From NCBI RefSeq assembly GCF_910592395.1, contig NC_088314.1:9054001-9118000 (forward strand): a stretch of 64,000 nt of DNA, in the 5' to 3' direction. Under the pieces are notes generated by a model. That model worked only from the letters and a program-made list of their open reading frames with translations, was not told the DNA's origin and made no database searches. This document shows, in pieces, positions 1 to 12,349 of the stretch. The translations under genes were made by a program, and so were the position numbers. Origin of the DNA: Lineus longissimus (taxonomy: Eukaryota; Nemertea; Pilidiophora; Heteronemertea; Lineidae). The stretch's first letter is position 1. Each line of letters starts with the position of its first letter.

Positions 1-2896
1 GTTTAATGAATTGAAGTAATATTAGGGCAAGATGTGCTGTGCACGTCATCCACGATTAATGGGGACATGTGACATAACATGCTATGCACATCCCCGCAGC
101 AAAAGGATACAGCCAAGGTCGAAGAAAGCCTCTCCAAATTTAACAGGAGCTTATTTGGCAGTTCTCTTTTAACAAAAGCAAGTTTTCTGTTTTCGATACA
201 TTAACTTTCAAAAGGTAACCTTTTAAAAGACATGAGATACATGTATGTTGTGGGATTTCTTTCCTTCGGCCTTAGTGACCAGCAATTCATCTGAAGGTGC
301 TGAATGCAAGACTAGCAACACGGCATCTTCTTCTCCATGAACTTCTGTATATGTGTATATATGGTTTCCATATCAAGAGTTTCAACCAAAAGCGAACTAC
401 GCCATTCCGTAGAGGAAGATATCACGCTTTGAAATTGCATAAAATCATTTCAGGCATCTGTCCTGTCGTCATAGAAATCATGTTTCTTTTGTAAAATCAC
501 CCCACTCTAGAACTGCTTCAGGTCTTTCACTCTACTGGGTATACCGAAGAGATCATCAACCTCTGCCGAACAATTGCGTTACACCCGTCAGAATAAATCT
601 CTAAATGCATTAGCGCTTATTTCTGTCTTCGTAACATTTTCATTGCGTATAAAACAGAACTGAATAAGCTTTTTTTTCATCACTTTGAATCGCACACCAA
701 GGATGAGTTTTTTCCAAGTATCTCCTTTGTCAAAGAATTAATGACGCTGTCACTGTGAAAGATTTGAAAGCGTATCAAATCCTATAATTGAATTCTCACC
801 TTAAAGATACACAAATCTATGTGTATATCATGAAAGAAACACACAGCTTTTTCAGGTAAAAGTGTTTGAAATCATATCAGATCTACACCTTATTAGTTAT
901 TAGAGTTGAAAAGATACTTTCACTAATTGGGGAAGTGTGTTGTAGTAATTCAACATCTTTTGAGCATGCCTGACTGAGTTTTTTAAGAAAGCAACACTGA
1001 TTAAAAGATGTTGTCGATTTACAATAAAATAATGATATTTGAATTTTTTGAAATCTTGATGACAGGTGACATTTACTCACATAAATTTTTATTCTCCACA
1101 GTTATAATAACTCAATATTATGAGGAAATTACAAAATGCTCTAAATCTTTTTAATTAGTTCCATTAATTCTAACATGACAGATAGCATTATGAGATCTAC
1201 CGAGTTTGAAAGTGACATGTGGAACAGTGAAAGTCACTTTTATCCAGTTTACTATTAAAAATAAATCTTGTAGCATGGCAAGTGTCATTTGCTGAGGGAG
1301 GCCTTTCGAGATGGACTAAAAAGTTATCGATTTAGGGAATGGTGCATGAGGTGCACCCATCCCCTTTTCGTCAGAGAGCAACCATTTTCAGGAAACCTCT
1401 TCCTAGAAGCAAAAAGAACAACTTCCCACTGCAGTTGCAGCAAAACATGGATGGCATGGATGGATCTTTGCAAATTCTCCAACCATCTACGGCCATTGAT
1501 AGCAAAGTTACTGTCCTGATAAACTAAGGCGAAGAATGCCTTAGCCACAAAGATAAGAATTTCTCAGATGCATGCTAGACTGATGTCAGAGTCAGCTGCC
1601 CTAAAGAGTTGTGTCATCGACCCCCAGAGTTTATGGTCAGGGTGGTGTCTTTAGCCTGTATTTTTATCTGTTCTTCATAGCAAGTAGGTCTGAAGGATAT
1701 AAGCTGGTGTCTGGTCTCGCGCTCCACATTCACATCGAGGAGATTCTCATATTGAGATACGGAGAATAGAAACCCTTTAAGAATAAGAATGATACCAGTT
1801 CAAAATATTTAATTTCATTTATCATATAGCACTTTCTCAAAGGGTTAAATGTCATGATGATTTGAAACCACTTTTCCATGTTCATGACATAGAAATCCTC
1901 TCAATGATATTTCACCGTAATTGCATTTTCTGATGGCTTTGCCGAATTCAATCAGTGAAATGTTGACCGTCATTTAATCTATAAGTATATCATTGTGTGC
2001 GATCAATGATCTCGTTCATGGAGAAGATATGTCGCTATCACTCTCATAGCTGACAGGACGCAGATATAAATTTAACAACTCAAATTTAGCGTGTGGAATT
2101 TAAAAGGCAGAATTGAAGATATGTTTCATGTTTGTGAAATGGGCTTTTAGGATCGAACGTTCCAATATAATGGACTTTTAGGAATGAATATATGACTTTC
2201 CTTACATGAAAGAATATATGCATTTCTTTCATGACAACACAGCAACGAGACATGCGATTTCCAGAGTGTTCCAGGATGTAAGCAATTATTGTTTAAATGT
2301 AGTTGCTCATTATCCATCTTTATAACTTTGCTGACTGCTGCCACTGCTGTTTAAGATCAATGGCTGCCATAAGGGCACTTGATCCAGTACCCGGCATAAT
2401 GCCAAATGAAGTCAGATTTCACTTCAGACTGTCCTCAACCAAGGACAGCTCTTTTAAAGTAAAAATCGCTGCAATGTGCAATTAAAGATCTCTTGTCTGT
2501 GGGTAAAACCCAATAGGTAATCGTTGGGTTTAATATTGAACATTTGTTGCTGAAATCACCAATTCTTCTTGCAGGAACCAGCAGTGACCACTGGAAAGAC
2601 CATTTTTTGTCGTACTACGTTGTAACCGAGTGTTTAAGAATAAGATTTTAATGCCACCAGCCACTTAACATACTGTCCCTGTACTTGAAGAGATAACATC
2701 AGCTATGATGTACCACAGTTTAAAGTCAAACCCACACAAAGGATTAAACTCAAGATTTAAAGAAGTTTCATTCTTTACTTTTTAAACTAAGCTGTTTTCC
2801 AAGTCGTAAGCTTCTAAAATCCTCTTCACCATGAATGAAGCTGGGACAAAAGGAAAAGGCATTTGCCGTAAAGCTCTTGTTGAATGACTGGAAACA
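1..2896. other. AT-rich non-coding stretch, nothing recognised
   Basis: Open frames here are short (under 80 codons), overlap each other on both strands and show no recognisable protein motif. I saw no RNA gene, inverted-repeat element or tandem array. It could be intergenic or intronic. Confidence 0.6.
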
Positions 2897-3252
2897 CTGA
2901 GGTTAGAAGACCATGGTTTGAAATCCATTCACGAGAAGTAACCATCACCACTGGATTAGTTGGGGTCAGAGCTGAAGACGCCCCCTTGCATCTGAAAGTA
3001 CTTTGATTACCTAAGCAGTTTTTCAAGTTGTGTTCTTTGACACTTGTTGGAACTTAAGTATTTCTTCATATTGCTCTGAGGTTAAAAGATCATGGTTTGA
3101 AATCCATTCACGATAAGCAACCATCAACACTGGATTAGCTGGGGTCAGAGCTGAAGACGCCCCCTTGCATCTGAAAGTACTTTGATTACCTCAGCAGTTT
3201 TTCAAGTTGAATTCTATGACACTTGTTGGAACTAAAGAATTTCTTCACATTG
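2897..3252. repeat. Two-copy tandem duplication, period about 179 bp
   Basis: The segment beginning CTGAGGTTAGAAGACCATGG (2897) recurs from about 3074 as CTCTGAGGTTAAAAGATCATGG. Both copies continue through GGGGTCAGAGCTGAAGACGC and CACTTGTTGGAACT with scattered substitutions. The start-to-start distance, measured on the shared CATGGTTTGAAATCC, is 179 bp. No coding potential is evident. Confidence 0.85.
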
Positions 3253-3649
3253 CACTTCAAACACACTAACAAACCTCATCATCCCAATGTCCCCAAAATC
3301 ACATGGGGGCTAACTTTTCACCTCTTGAAAACATTTCATCCAGGCATTTCCTCAAGGTACTTCATACCCCTCGATGTTGGGCACCTGCTAGAATAACCAT
3401 TTGTTGCTACCATAGATTATTCTTGTGGATTTTTCTCTGACCAATGCTGACACTAAACAATTTCTTTAGGAGATCGACTGCACTTGCAAACTATCAACAA
3501 ACATCATCAACTCAATAACCCCAATTCACATGGGGCTTACTTTTCACCTCTTGAAAACTAATATCCAAGGTATTTCCAATCAATTCCCAAGTTAGCGAAT
3601 TAGTAAACCAATGGGAGAATAATTGCTTGAATTGTTCTAAATATCCAAC
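3253..3649. other. Non-coding stretch, nothing recognised
   Basis: It contains two short similar phrases (TTTTCACCTCTTGAAAAC at about 3316 and again at about 3541), which suggest an old duplication of roughly 225 bp. Nothing else is seen. Confidence 0.5.
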
Positions 3650-4043
3650 TCATTTCATGAAAAGCTTATTGAAGTCATACATACAATTTGCATCCAAACT
3701 GTACAAAAGCGTACATGAGCTACAATCAAGGGAGTTGAGATAGACACGATTGTTACCAATGTATTCTATCTTTTCCCCAGAAAAACAATACAGATCACAC
3801 TGATGTCGGATTAGGCAGAAATCATTCTGATCACATGGACGCCATGCTAATGATGTGAGACATCCCGGATTTCCAACCCAAGATTTATCGTGGATGTTGA
3901 TTAGTTTTTTTTCCTTCTCACATGTCTCAGGTACTTCTGTTTTGTTTACGTACGAAGTTACAGCTGCTGGGCTGACCTTGATAAGAGCGGGTATCAGCAG
4001 CAGGACAGAAACCACCCGGCATATATGATGAAGTGAAAACTGC
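3650..4043 (-). CDS. Candidate terminal exon of a small cysteine-rich secreted protein (unproven)
   Basis: A minus-strand frame is open from just after a CTGCAG acceptor-like sequence (about 4043) to a stop at 3650. The first start-like codon is GTG at 4015 and there is no ATG, so if real it would be an internal or terminal exon. Its start encodes a hydrophobic run (VLLLIPALI) followed by small residues, like the core of a signal peptide. Nine cysteines then follow over about 90 residues, including the clusters CDLYC and CSSC. I recognise no family. At about 130 codons, an open frame of this length is expected by chance roughly once or twice in a window this size, so the evidence is compositional only. 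Confidence 0.2.
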
Positions 4044-5850
4044 AGGGTTTATTTGTGTTTTTTATGAGGATACGACCCTCCAGAAAAAAATTCAGTTCAA
4101 CAAATTGTGGATGATTTACTTCACCAGTTGTGTTGAACTGCTGGTAACAGACGTCTGGTTAGGATTTATCTGCAAAGCCCCCAAGAACTCTGCCATTATC
4201 ATAGGTGTCAGCCCGGCCTTAAATTATCAGCAGTAGATTGATCAGAAATACTAACTGGCAATGAAGGCAAGAAATCACCCCCCTATGAACTGATGACAGC
4301 TACATTGAAGACAGTCAATTTAAACCCATATTTCTGACTGAAAAATAAATGCAAAGGAGCCATGTCTTCATCTGGACCTATTACGAGTTAAGACCGATCG
4401 ACAGCCACTTGCGACACTAATGTGCTCACATGAAATGTCTTTAGGCATCCCACAACGGCCTAAGCTAGCAATTTTTGTTGCTGCAACCTGCGATTATGAT
4501 CACACACGACAAATTCGGGTGGTCACAGCAGGTACCTGAGACTAGAAATTTGATTCCCACAATCTGCAACAAATATAAAACCCAGCAATTACAAGCTATC
4601 TTTTCATCGCTTAATGCAGTGATAATTGTCACAGGTTGCAGCATCTAAAATCTCTCGTTGCGGGGCAATATATAGTCTGATATGTCCAAGGCGGACGAGA
4701 CGTGAACAAATTCCTTGACAGGTACTTGTTCAACATTGTTCAAGATGTGTTTATCATGTCCCCAGCACACTATCAAATATATCATCTAACTTTCTAAAAA
4801 TGTTGGTTCGGGGCCAAAGGCTTGAAACTAATGGCCAGCATGTAAGACTACAATTAGCATGTTGAGAAAATTGGAAGAGACATTTGATAGGGTGCATTGG
4901 CCGTTTGGAGAGAATACGACTTACTGTAGTAGTTCCAGGCATAAATTCAGTATACTTACTGTTGCAATAAAACAGAAACTAGTAAGAACATGAAGAATAC
5001 AAAACCCACTCCTGAACTGATGAGCATTATTTGGAGTATTATTTCGAAAACAAGTCAAGTCTAATCCAATGAATGGGATGATAGTGCAGACACCAATCTT
5101 CAATACTCGCAACTACATCCGCCCCCGTCGAGACTACCAACCATCGCTGGCAAATCAATCGTCTCATTCCACATGTAGCACTTTCATTACGAAACCATTA
5201 GCCGCGCTGTAGTGTGTCAAGGTGCCTATTTGATTGCAAAACGTTGCGATCATCTGCTGATGCTAAAGGTAAACCCGAAGTAATACTTCAATTGGTATTC
5301 TTGCCAACATTTGAAGCCGAGAGGCATTTTAGAGAAGTTTTCTTGAGATTTTTGGATAGGCTACGGTGGTTGCCAAGTGTTTTATTTGAGTTTTCTGAGG
5401 ATTATTACAAGTTTTTCACAATTTTCTTGGATTACTTTCCAAGGTAAGCTATTGAGTTTAGTTTTTATTCAGGTCAGTGTTGTTTTTGATGCAATTGATA
5501 ACAAATAAAAGGTCTTGATTCAGATCGTTTTAATCTTTTATGTGTCAATCATGTCCTTTTTGTCTGATATAACGGCTTATTGATGGATGAGGAGAATTCT
5601 AAAAAGGCACCGCTACACAATGTGTGTGCTTTGATTCTATTATTTCAGATGTCTGTTCTTTCATTTCTATACATTCGTTTAATGTTCTACAACAAGCTGT
5701 TTATATGAGTCTCTTTTTGTTGGAAAAAATACAGTCTCTGCTTAACAGTTCGAAAGGGGATCATTTAGTCTAGATATTCGATGGATGGAAAATGATCTGA
5801 CTGATTATGAACAGCTGTCAATCAATATTGCATTGGATACGATACGTCCT
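4044..5850. other. Non-coding stretch with a GCTGCAACC-bearing repeat fragment
   Basis: Around 4470-4610 the words TTGTTGCTGCAACCTG and AAACCCAGCAATTAC occur. Related words recur near 8310-8480, 40610-40710 and 59280-59370, which suggests an old dispersed repeat. A 77-codon frame ending at 5447 runs into an AAGGTAAGC donor-like sequence but has no further support. Nothing else is recognised. Confidence 0.45.
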
Positions 5851-6060
5851 GTAGAAATCTAAATGTATTCTCTTTTCATTATAATACGGTCAGAAGCATG
5901 TACAAGTCTCTTGCCTTTATCGCCCTCCTTTCTAAAATTATAAAATATATCTGAAATGGAAACCTCAATGTACTCTCTTTTCATTACCATAAGGTCAGTG
6001 GCATATACAAGTCTCTTGCTTTTATAGCCCTCTTTCTTAAATGATTAAGTTCATCCAAGG
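5851..6060. repeat. Two-copy tandem duplication, period about 105 bp
   Basis: ATGTATTCTCTTTTCATTA at 5863 recurs as ATGTACTCTCTTTTCATTA at 5968. Both are followed by GGTCAG(A/T)(A/G)GCAT(G/A)TACAAGTCTCTTGC. The copies have diverged by scattered substitutions. No coding potential. Confidence 0.8.
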
Positions 6061-6084
6061 AGTACAGGATTGCGGCACTGGTGA

Positions 6085-6272
6085 GTAATGGACCATATCA
6101 GGCTAAAGTGATGTGACCAGTGCAGTGCATACAATGACCTTATTAACCTGAATGTAGAGTGGTACTAGGCTTCCTGCAATATGCTAGTGAAAAAGAATAG
6201 GCCAATCGGGCTACAGTGATGTGACCACTGCAGTGCATACAGTGACTTCATTAACGTGAATGTAGAGTATTG
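6085..6272. repeat. Two-copy tandem duplication, period about 108 bp
   Basis: GTGATGTGACCAGTGCAGTG, following GGCTAA at about 6101, recurs following GGCTAC at about 6209. Each is followed by CATACA(A/G)TGAC, then TTAAC(C/G)TGAATGTAGAGT. It lies immediately after another pair with nearly the same period but unrelated sequence. Confidence 0.8.
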
Positions 6273-7305
6273 GCATCAACATCTGGTAAGGCTTTGTACG
6301 AAAACAATATTGTGGTGTTTGAATCAATAATTGTCAACAACCACTAGAAAATAAACCTCAAAGCTGGACCAACACTCTATCCTGTATTAGGTGGTTGACA
6401 GGTGAAAAAGTTCATTTCAAGGACTTTTCAGAATTTTTCAAACAACTTGAAAACAAATGTTCAAGTCCCTCCTGATTTTTTTGTAAGACTCCCTGGCAGC
6501 AATTCCAGCTGACTTCAATGTTTAGACTGAATGTTGCTTTTAAATTTTCAAAAATGGACCTACAGAGAAACCAAATAAAAATGTCAAAATCCGCCGAAAA
6601 AAATATTTTTTTTATTTCTGACATTTTTGAATAATTGCAAAAATGTAAAGGCGCAGAAATTTTGCGGTACACAGTTTTCAAGGTACGTTGCCAAGAAAGG
6701 CGATGTCCAGCCTAGAAAGGACCAGTCAGGCCAAGAAAAACCATGCACTCACAGGCTCCAGTCTTTCTCCCAGGGTTATGATTGTCTTTTTTCTCCAAGA
6801 CGAGACAATGTTTTTTTGTCTCCGCCATTGATTTAATCCCTCGGGTAACGTAGCATCTGTCTTTGTTCCCACCGCAACTTCATGATCAGCTACCCGCAAC
6901 ACGTACCACCAGGAGATAAATCAATTCAGCGTACCCGATTAATCAACTTAAGTTGTCTGCTCACAGAACAACTGGGACTGATGTAACGCCTGTTGGGTCA
7001 AAAGAGACCACGATTTGGTTCTGTATGTTGATCACCGCACCAACCAGGATGTTGTTCATATAAAGAACATTGAACCGTAAAAACATACCTATGCTCTTTA
7101 ATTTGGACCATGCAATTACGAGATTTAAGCACAGGCACTCGAAGATCAAAATGCCTGCCCCACCGACAACACACATTAAATATGAATTTCGATCTTCATG
7201 TGCCTTGAAGGGCTGTTCCACAACTGATCAAATCATTCTTACCTGTAACGATAAAAGAGGAAAGTCCTTAGTACATATTCATAATTGATGCCTACAGATA
7301 ATTGA
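6273..7305. other. Non-coding stretch, nothing recognised
   Basis: Only short, mutually overlapping open frames on both strands. No inverted-repeat element or RNA gene was noticed. Confidence 0.55.
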
Positions 7306-7490
7306 GGTCCCTGATCACGTGACAATGTATACTTAGACGGGGATACTAGAGGCTGGCTTACAGTCCCTGATCAAAACTCACGTGACCATGTACACATAGA
7401 TGGGTATGCTAGAGGCTGGCTGACAGTCCATGATCAAATTCACGTGACCATATACATGTAACTGGAGATGCTGGAGACTGGCTTACAGAT
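7306..7490. repeat. Three-copy tandem repeat, unit about 65 bp
   Basis: Three consecutive units share the order: CCCTGATCA or CCATGATCA, CACGTGAC, a TGTACA-like word, a GATGGGTATGCTAG-like word, then GGCTGGCTTACAGTCC. Units start at about 7310, 7365 and 7429. Each unit contains a CACGTG E-box. No coding potential. Confidence 0.8.
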
Positions 7491-7894
7491 GAGTAAGACA
7501 TTTAAAACATGAAATCTTATGTTGGTTAATCATGCTGCAAAAAGTCTTTAACCATTCCATTATCAATGATGGACTGTATTCGCGGTCCAATGCTACAAGA
7601 TGCACATGCTCAATGATGTCACCCATACATTGTGTTATGTATCAGTACGCTTGTGTCATGACTTCATCAGATCATGAATAATCATCACTAAAATACTCGG
7701 TATTGAAGTGGTTAGAAATTACTAGAGTCTGCCATTTTTGATTACACCCATGTACATGTACTATGGTTGTTTAGTTATCAAGATTTCGAGTTATTGATTC
7801 AGTCTCCAATGTTGTTGATGAAGTTTGTCACCTTAGACCTGCGCCCTCCATCAAGTGTTCAGGGAATCCTATTCGAGTCGTGCTTGCTGCCTAA

Positions 7895-8260
7895 CCTTTG
7901 AATGAGGGATCGAATATCTCCTGTAAGTGCCAGCGAGAAAACCGGGGATTTGGAGGAAAATGCCATCAGTCCCTAGGCACTCTCGATACTCCACTTATAG
8001 CATCAAGGGCCAACCTGATGAAATCTACTTTTAAGAGTGGGATCAAATTTCCTCTGCCTGTGCCAGCAAGAAAAATGGGGATTTGGTGGAAAATGCCATC
8101 TGCACATCAGTGCCTAGGTGCTCTCGATACTCCACTTAAATAGACCATGAAGGGCCAACCTGGTAAAATCTACTTCGTGAGTCGCATCGAATTTCCTCTG
8201 TCCGTGCCAAGGAGGCAATGGGGGTTTCGATTAGGAAAGTTTGATATGCACATCAGTCCA
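7895..8260. repeat. Three-copy degenerate tandem repeat, unit about 134-145 bp
   Basis: The words GGGATC(G/A)AAT and CTCCTGT-like or CCTCTG-like occur near 7905, 8039 and 8183. They are followed by a GCCAGC-like word, GGGGATTTGG, AAAATGCCATC, CACTCGATACTCCACTTA and GGGCCAACCTG. An 81-codon frame across it is simply the repeat read through and has no independent support. Confidence 0.75.
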
Positions 8261-9368
8261 TAATACATGTGTATTTGTAGCAGGATGAGTTTACTTTAAA
8301 GTTCCCCAAACAAATGAATTTTATTGCAGCAACCTGCTTTAATTATTGCCGCAATGAGTTACAAAAATATTGCACATCTACAGGTAAAACTGGTCATTCC
8401 CAGTTTGGATATTTATCGAAGGTTGCAGCAACAAACAAACATGACTTTTTGTTGCATGTGATAAATATCACAGGTCACTACCAAAAAAATACCTCGTTTG
8501 CCTTCCATACAATTTATCATCAAAGAATTTCAAATTTTCTCGTCAGTGAACTAGCTGCGGCTCAAAATTCAGTGATGGTTTTATGAATATTAATTTGACA
8601 ATGTTGATTTACAAGGCAAATTTGTATAAATCAACTGTCAGCTAGAGCCCTTGAGGTAATTCTTTTCCCCAGAACATTTGTTTTACAAGAAAAAACACAT
8701 TTAACCATTTCACCCAACATACGTCATTTCCGATCGGGGATTGTAAATTATAACCGTATATCTATCTAAACAATGGTAATGTTGACCACCGGTTGCACCC
8801 TTTGTAGGCCAACCCTTTTTTAGCGAAACCTAATTATTTACGGGTTCAGCTGATACACACCTGCGTTGAGATCCGGTAATTTTTAGCCAGACAGAATGCC
8901 GAAGAAATAACCTGATTGCCAGACAATCTAGACTGCCTGTAATCAGTTCATTCCTGACAGGCATTGATTTACCTTATCAGCACTCTGCTATCCGTCAATT
9001 TTATTCGGGTTTGAAATTTTTTACTCTTGCCAGAAATGAACGAATTGTAAGAGAATAGCTGGCTTTAAAGGCACATTATTTATAACGTGGCCTGCAAAAG
9101 GCAATAGAATTGGCATAGTGCAGTGACCAAACATGCCAGTAAGATAAAACATGGTATGTCTGGTGCTTTTACATCGATGAACAGAACCCTATTGCTCCGC
9201 CGGTGTTAGCAGTAACATTGGTGTTAAGTCCTAATGCTACAATTGTAATTGAAATTTATTGACGGAAACAACGCTTAGTTGAGCAACGCTGCTGTTAGTC
9301 TCCGATGCTGATTGAGCAAATGGGCCCAGCATTGCTGAACAGTAACTTTTTACACAAGTGAAAACATT
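8261..9368. other. Non-coding stretch, nothing recognised beyond a repeat word
   Basis: TTGCAGCAACC words near 8330 and 8420 belong to the GCTGCAACC repeat seen elsewhere in the window. A 90-codon frame at 8314-8586 runs through it without protein-like features. Confidence 0.5.
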
Positions 9369-9656
9369 TTATTTCAATTTATAAGTTAATAATGATGAAC
9401 CTAGCCTTTCATTTGCGCTATATTTCTCCATTTTATTCCCAACTATTTGCTTAACTTGGCTTAAAACAGTTCATGCTGGAGAGAGAACAACTAAATGAGT
9501 TCAGAAAAAAAATTATTTCAATTTATAAGTTAATAATGATGAACCTAGCCTTTCATTTGTGCTATATTTCTCCAATTCATTCCAAACTATTTGCTTAACT
9601 GGGGTTACAACAGTTCATGCTGCAGAGAGAACAACTAAATGAATTCAGATTTGCTA
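9369..9656. repeat. Two-copy tandem duplication, period 144 bp
   Basis: ATTTCAATTTATAAGTTAAT at 9371 recurs at 9515. The match runs through ATGATGAACCTAGCCTTTCA, GCTATATTTCTCCA, ACTATTTGCTTAACT and GAGAGAACAACTAAATGA with few differences. This is one of the better conserved duplications in the left half. Confidence 0.9.
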
Positions 9657-10284
9657 GCATTGATTAATAAACTATCTGCCTTAATTGCATGGCATTTCAT
9701 CACACAATATTATGAACTGGTTGAAAAAATTGAATTTGATTTTCCTGCTGCTGCCTTGATATGAGTTGCATCATGAGGGAAATCTGGTGATGACTATCAG
9801 AACAGACATCAATCGAAAGGTCAGAGAGATAGATGCTGGGATAAGAGATACAAATTTTTCTTGGAAATTACTGAGTAGAACAGGCAATTTAAAACACACT
9901 GGGAACAACAGAAAAACATTATGGAACTAGACTAGTAAGAAAGCCAATACTCATGCTTTAGGACCCCATGCAAGTTTTAATACACACAAAGTTTTACTCC
10001 CTCCAACTTCAGACATGAACACGATAGGCACCATGCAATTTTAAATATATTGCGTCTAGACCTCCTGCCCACTTAAGATGAGCGCAGTATGGTGTTGTCA
10101 ATTTCAAGATGCTGAACTATGGAGTATTCTATTGTTACTGGAGTATTGTACTACAAGGAATGAAACCATAATTGAGGTAACAACACACAGGTCGTTTAGC
10201 CTGAAAGCAATACTTGACAGAAACTAAACTGAATCCAAGTTCTTTAATTTTAGAGGAAAATAAAATAGAAAAATACACATACTC
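9657..10284. other. Non-coding stretch, nothing recognised
   Basis: No feature was noticed in this stretch. Confidence 0.55.
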
Positions 10285-10682
10285 TTCAACACTTTGAGCG
10301 CCATCTGGCGTAGATCTATGACATTTTTTCAGCCAAAAAATACCCCCCTTGTTAGTTCTCCAATGGCTTCAACGTTAAAACAACACAAATGCCATCTTCA
10401 GGGTGATAAAGAAACTGACTCAATTGATGCATTAACACAAGTTCTAAAGTGATTTTGACTTTGAGATTTTTTGAGGGGTCGTGGTGGGTCATTTTGGTCA
10501 CCTTTTGTCACTTTTCAACCAGAAAAATTAAAACTCATCGAGTGGGCACAGGAATCTTTTCTCTGTTGATTCAGTAAGCTCTGGTGTTGAGGAAACTATC
10601 GCAAAACACTTATTGAGCTACCTCTGATTGATCTTTTCCTGGGGTCCCAAAATGCGTGTTTTGGGGCGCTTAAAGTGTTAAA
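10285..10682. mobile_element. Non-autonomous TTAA-type MITE, family A copy 1
   Basis: The left end reads TTCAACACTTTGAGCGCC and the right end GGCGCTTAAAGTGTTAA, giving imperfect terminal inverted repeats (TTAACACTTTRAGCGCC). The flanking tetranucleotides are TTCA and TTAA, which fits a decayed TTAA target duplication as in the piggyBac superfamily. A diverged second copy at 35107-35460 shares GCGCCATCTG, TAGATCTA(T/C)GACA, ATCAGGGTGAT-like words and ATCTTTTCTCTGTTGATTCAG. No coding frame. The superfamily assignment rests only on the target site. Confidence 0.6.
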
Positions 10683-11194
10683 GATCCGGTTATATAAAGC
10701 GAGCAGTAATATACATTCAGCAGTTTTAGTTGATCTTTCAAGTCAAACAAAAACAAACATTTTTTACTCAAGACCTGATATTTTTCTCTTCCAAAAAAAT
10801 GAAAAGCGTAGCTCAAATGGTTTACTTATCCCTTTGAAGGTCAAGAGGTCCTTAGAGAGATGAACAAAGCATCGGCAAAAAGGATAAACACTCTTCCCAC
10901 TTAATGACATTTTGCTGTCAAGACATAAGCTGATTGGTGAATCACCAAACATACAGTTGTTCTTTAGCGGCAACAATCTTTGCATCGAACGTGCCGGGAT
11001 TTGTAAAAGAGGGGAAAAGGGCATCGAGGGACGCCTGTTGCTGATGGTCGAAATGACACCATTTCTGCCTCTGCAAGACTTTATAAAGACCTAGCAGCAG
11101 AGGTACAGAAGACATTCATAGTTCATGCCATAGGCTTATGCTGCAATGGCGAAGTAATTTCAGACTGGGGAAATAGTATAATGGTGCTGGTAAA
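10683..11194. other. Non-coding stretch, nothing recognised
   Basis: Short overlapping open frames on both strands only. Confidence 0.55.
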
Positions 11195-11452
11195 AGGTGC
11201 TATAAATTTCAGTGGAAGATATTTTGACTCTAGGACTGCTACCCGGGTTGAGAGAAGCAACTCGAAAAATCTTGCTCTTTACAATGTAATTCATTACCCA
11301 GGAAATAATATAATGACAAAAGTCACGCAGAATGAGGTGATAACTTTGAGTGGAAAGCTGCTTTGACTCTGGGACTGCCACCCCTGCTAAGAGGAGCAAT
11401 TCAAGAGTTAAAAGACGCAACTTGAGAACTCTTGCTCTTTACAACGGTAATC
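11195..11452. repeat. Degenerate two-copy duplication, period about 150-170 bp
   Basis: TTTGACTCTAGGACTGCTACCC (about 11223) and TTTGACTCTGGGACTGCCACCC (about 11365) are each followed by a GAG(A/G)(A/G)GCAA word and later by TCTTGCTCTTTACAA. The two halves differ by indels. Confidence 0.65.
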
Positions 11453-11933
11453 AGACAATATTGACCTCTAAACTAATCAGCCATACAAAATGAGATTCGT
11501 ATTGGCATACATAACAGGATGTGGTGATCCCTTATTGATTCTATGTCAAGGCAATAGTATCACAAGATCGCATGATTTCAGCAGCAAAGCGTCTACTGCC
11601 AGGCTTTGGAAAAAGCTTAGCATTCACATTCAAAAGACTTAACACTTTTGGCATTTTCAGGCACAGGCCAAAAAACCACCTATTCAAAAGATGTTTTGAA
11701 ACACCGCATTAGAGCAATTTTTTTCTTGTGCGGAATAAGAATGTAATTTTCATTTCAATGCAATGACAATTCAGCTACCACACCCCAACAGCCTTTTCAA
11801 TCCTTTGGAGCAAACATATTTTCTCTTCACACACATTTTCATGGCTTGTTAAGAAGATTTCCTGCTATAACATGTGTAATGTGTTGCAAAAAACAGACTG
11901 GATTGCATTGGTCATAAAATAAGCACAGCACAG
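11453..11933. other. Non-coding stretch, nothing recognised
   Basis: No feature was noticed in this stretch. Confidence 0.5.
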
Positions 11934-11971
11934 TCCCGAGGGTGTCCTTCGTAGAGAGGTTCTACCATATC
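11934..11971. mobile_element. Solo end of a pogo-like MITE
   Basis: CAGTCCCGAGGGTGTCC followed by TAGAGAGGTTCTACCAT matches the end sequences found at 42483-42857 and 47034-47072. The reverse complement of the tail (GGTAGAACCTCTCTA) resembles the CAGTRGAACCTCYCTATT terminal repeat of the better preserved copy at 18684-18825. The opposite end was not found. Confidence 0.45.
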
Positions 11972-11984
11972 ATCCAAACTGAAT

Positions 11985-12135
11985 ATGAAAGTGGGATTCC
12001 CTGTACCCGGTGCCTATACCAGACCAAGCAAAATACCCATGAGTAGCTTGTGGCTTTTACACCTCCTATTGAGACGGAGAAGAAAATTGGGCCCAACCAC
12101 AGTGGAAACGCAGAAGAAGAAGAAGAATGAAATGA
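11985..12135 (+). mobile_element. 5'-truncated SINE, same family as 25849-26252
   Basis: CCTGTACCCGGTGCCTATACC, CAAGC, ATGAGTAGCTT, the CCCAATT-like word, GTGG and a GAAGAAGAAGAAGAATGA tail correspond in order to the 3' half of the SINE at 25849-26252. The tRNA-like head is missing, as expected from incomplete reverse transcription primed at the 3' tail. Confidence 0.65.
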
Positions 12136-12349
12136 AGAAAGGCACCATTGCCAAAACATAGCATGTTCAGGAACATGTGTTGAATTGGATGATAATCGCA
12201 GTCGGCTAAAACTATGTGATGATTGGATGGCATTGTCACTCGACAGAATCAATAAAGACAGATCATTTCCTGTGTAACGACATTTTTATCTCGTTGTGTC
12301 TGACCGTGTGAGGGATGGGAAAATTATGGAAGAGATTGAGGTATGTTAT

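Noticed and set aside
5214-5447. 77-codon frame ending at an AAGGTAAGC splice-donor-like sequence
   Set aside because: It starts at GTG just after an in-frame stop, has no identifiable acceptor or domain, and one donor-like word is expected often by chance.
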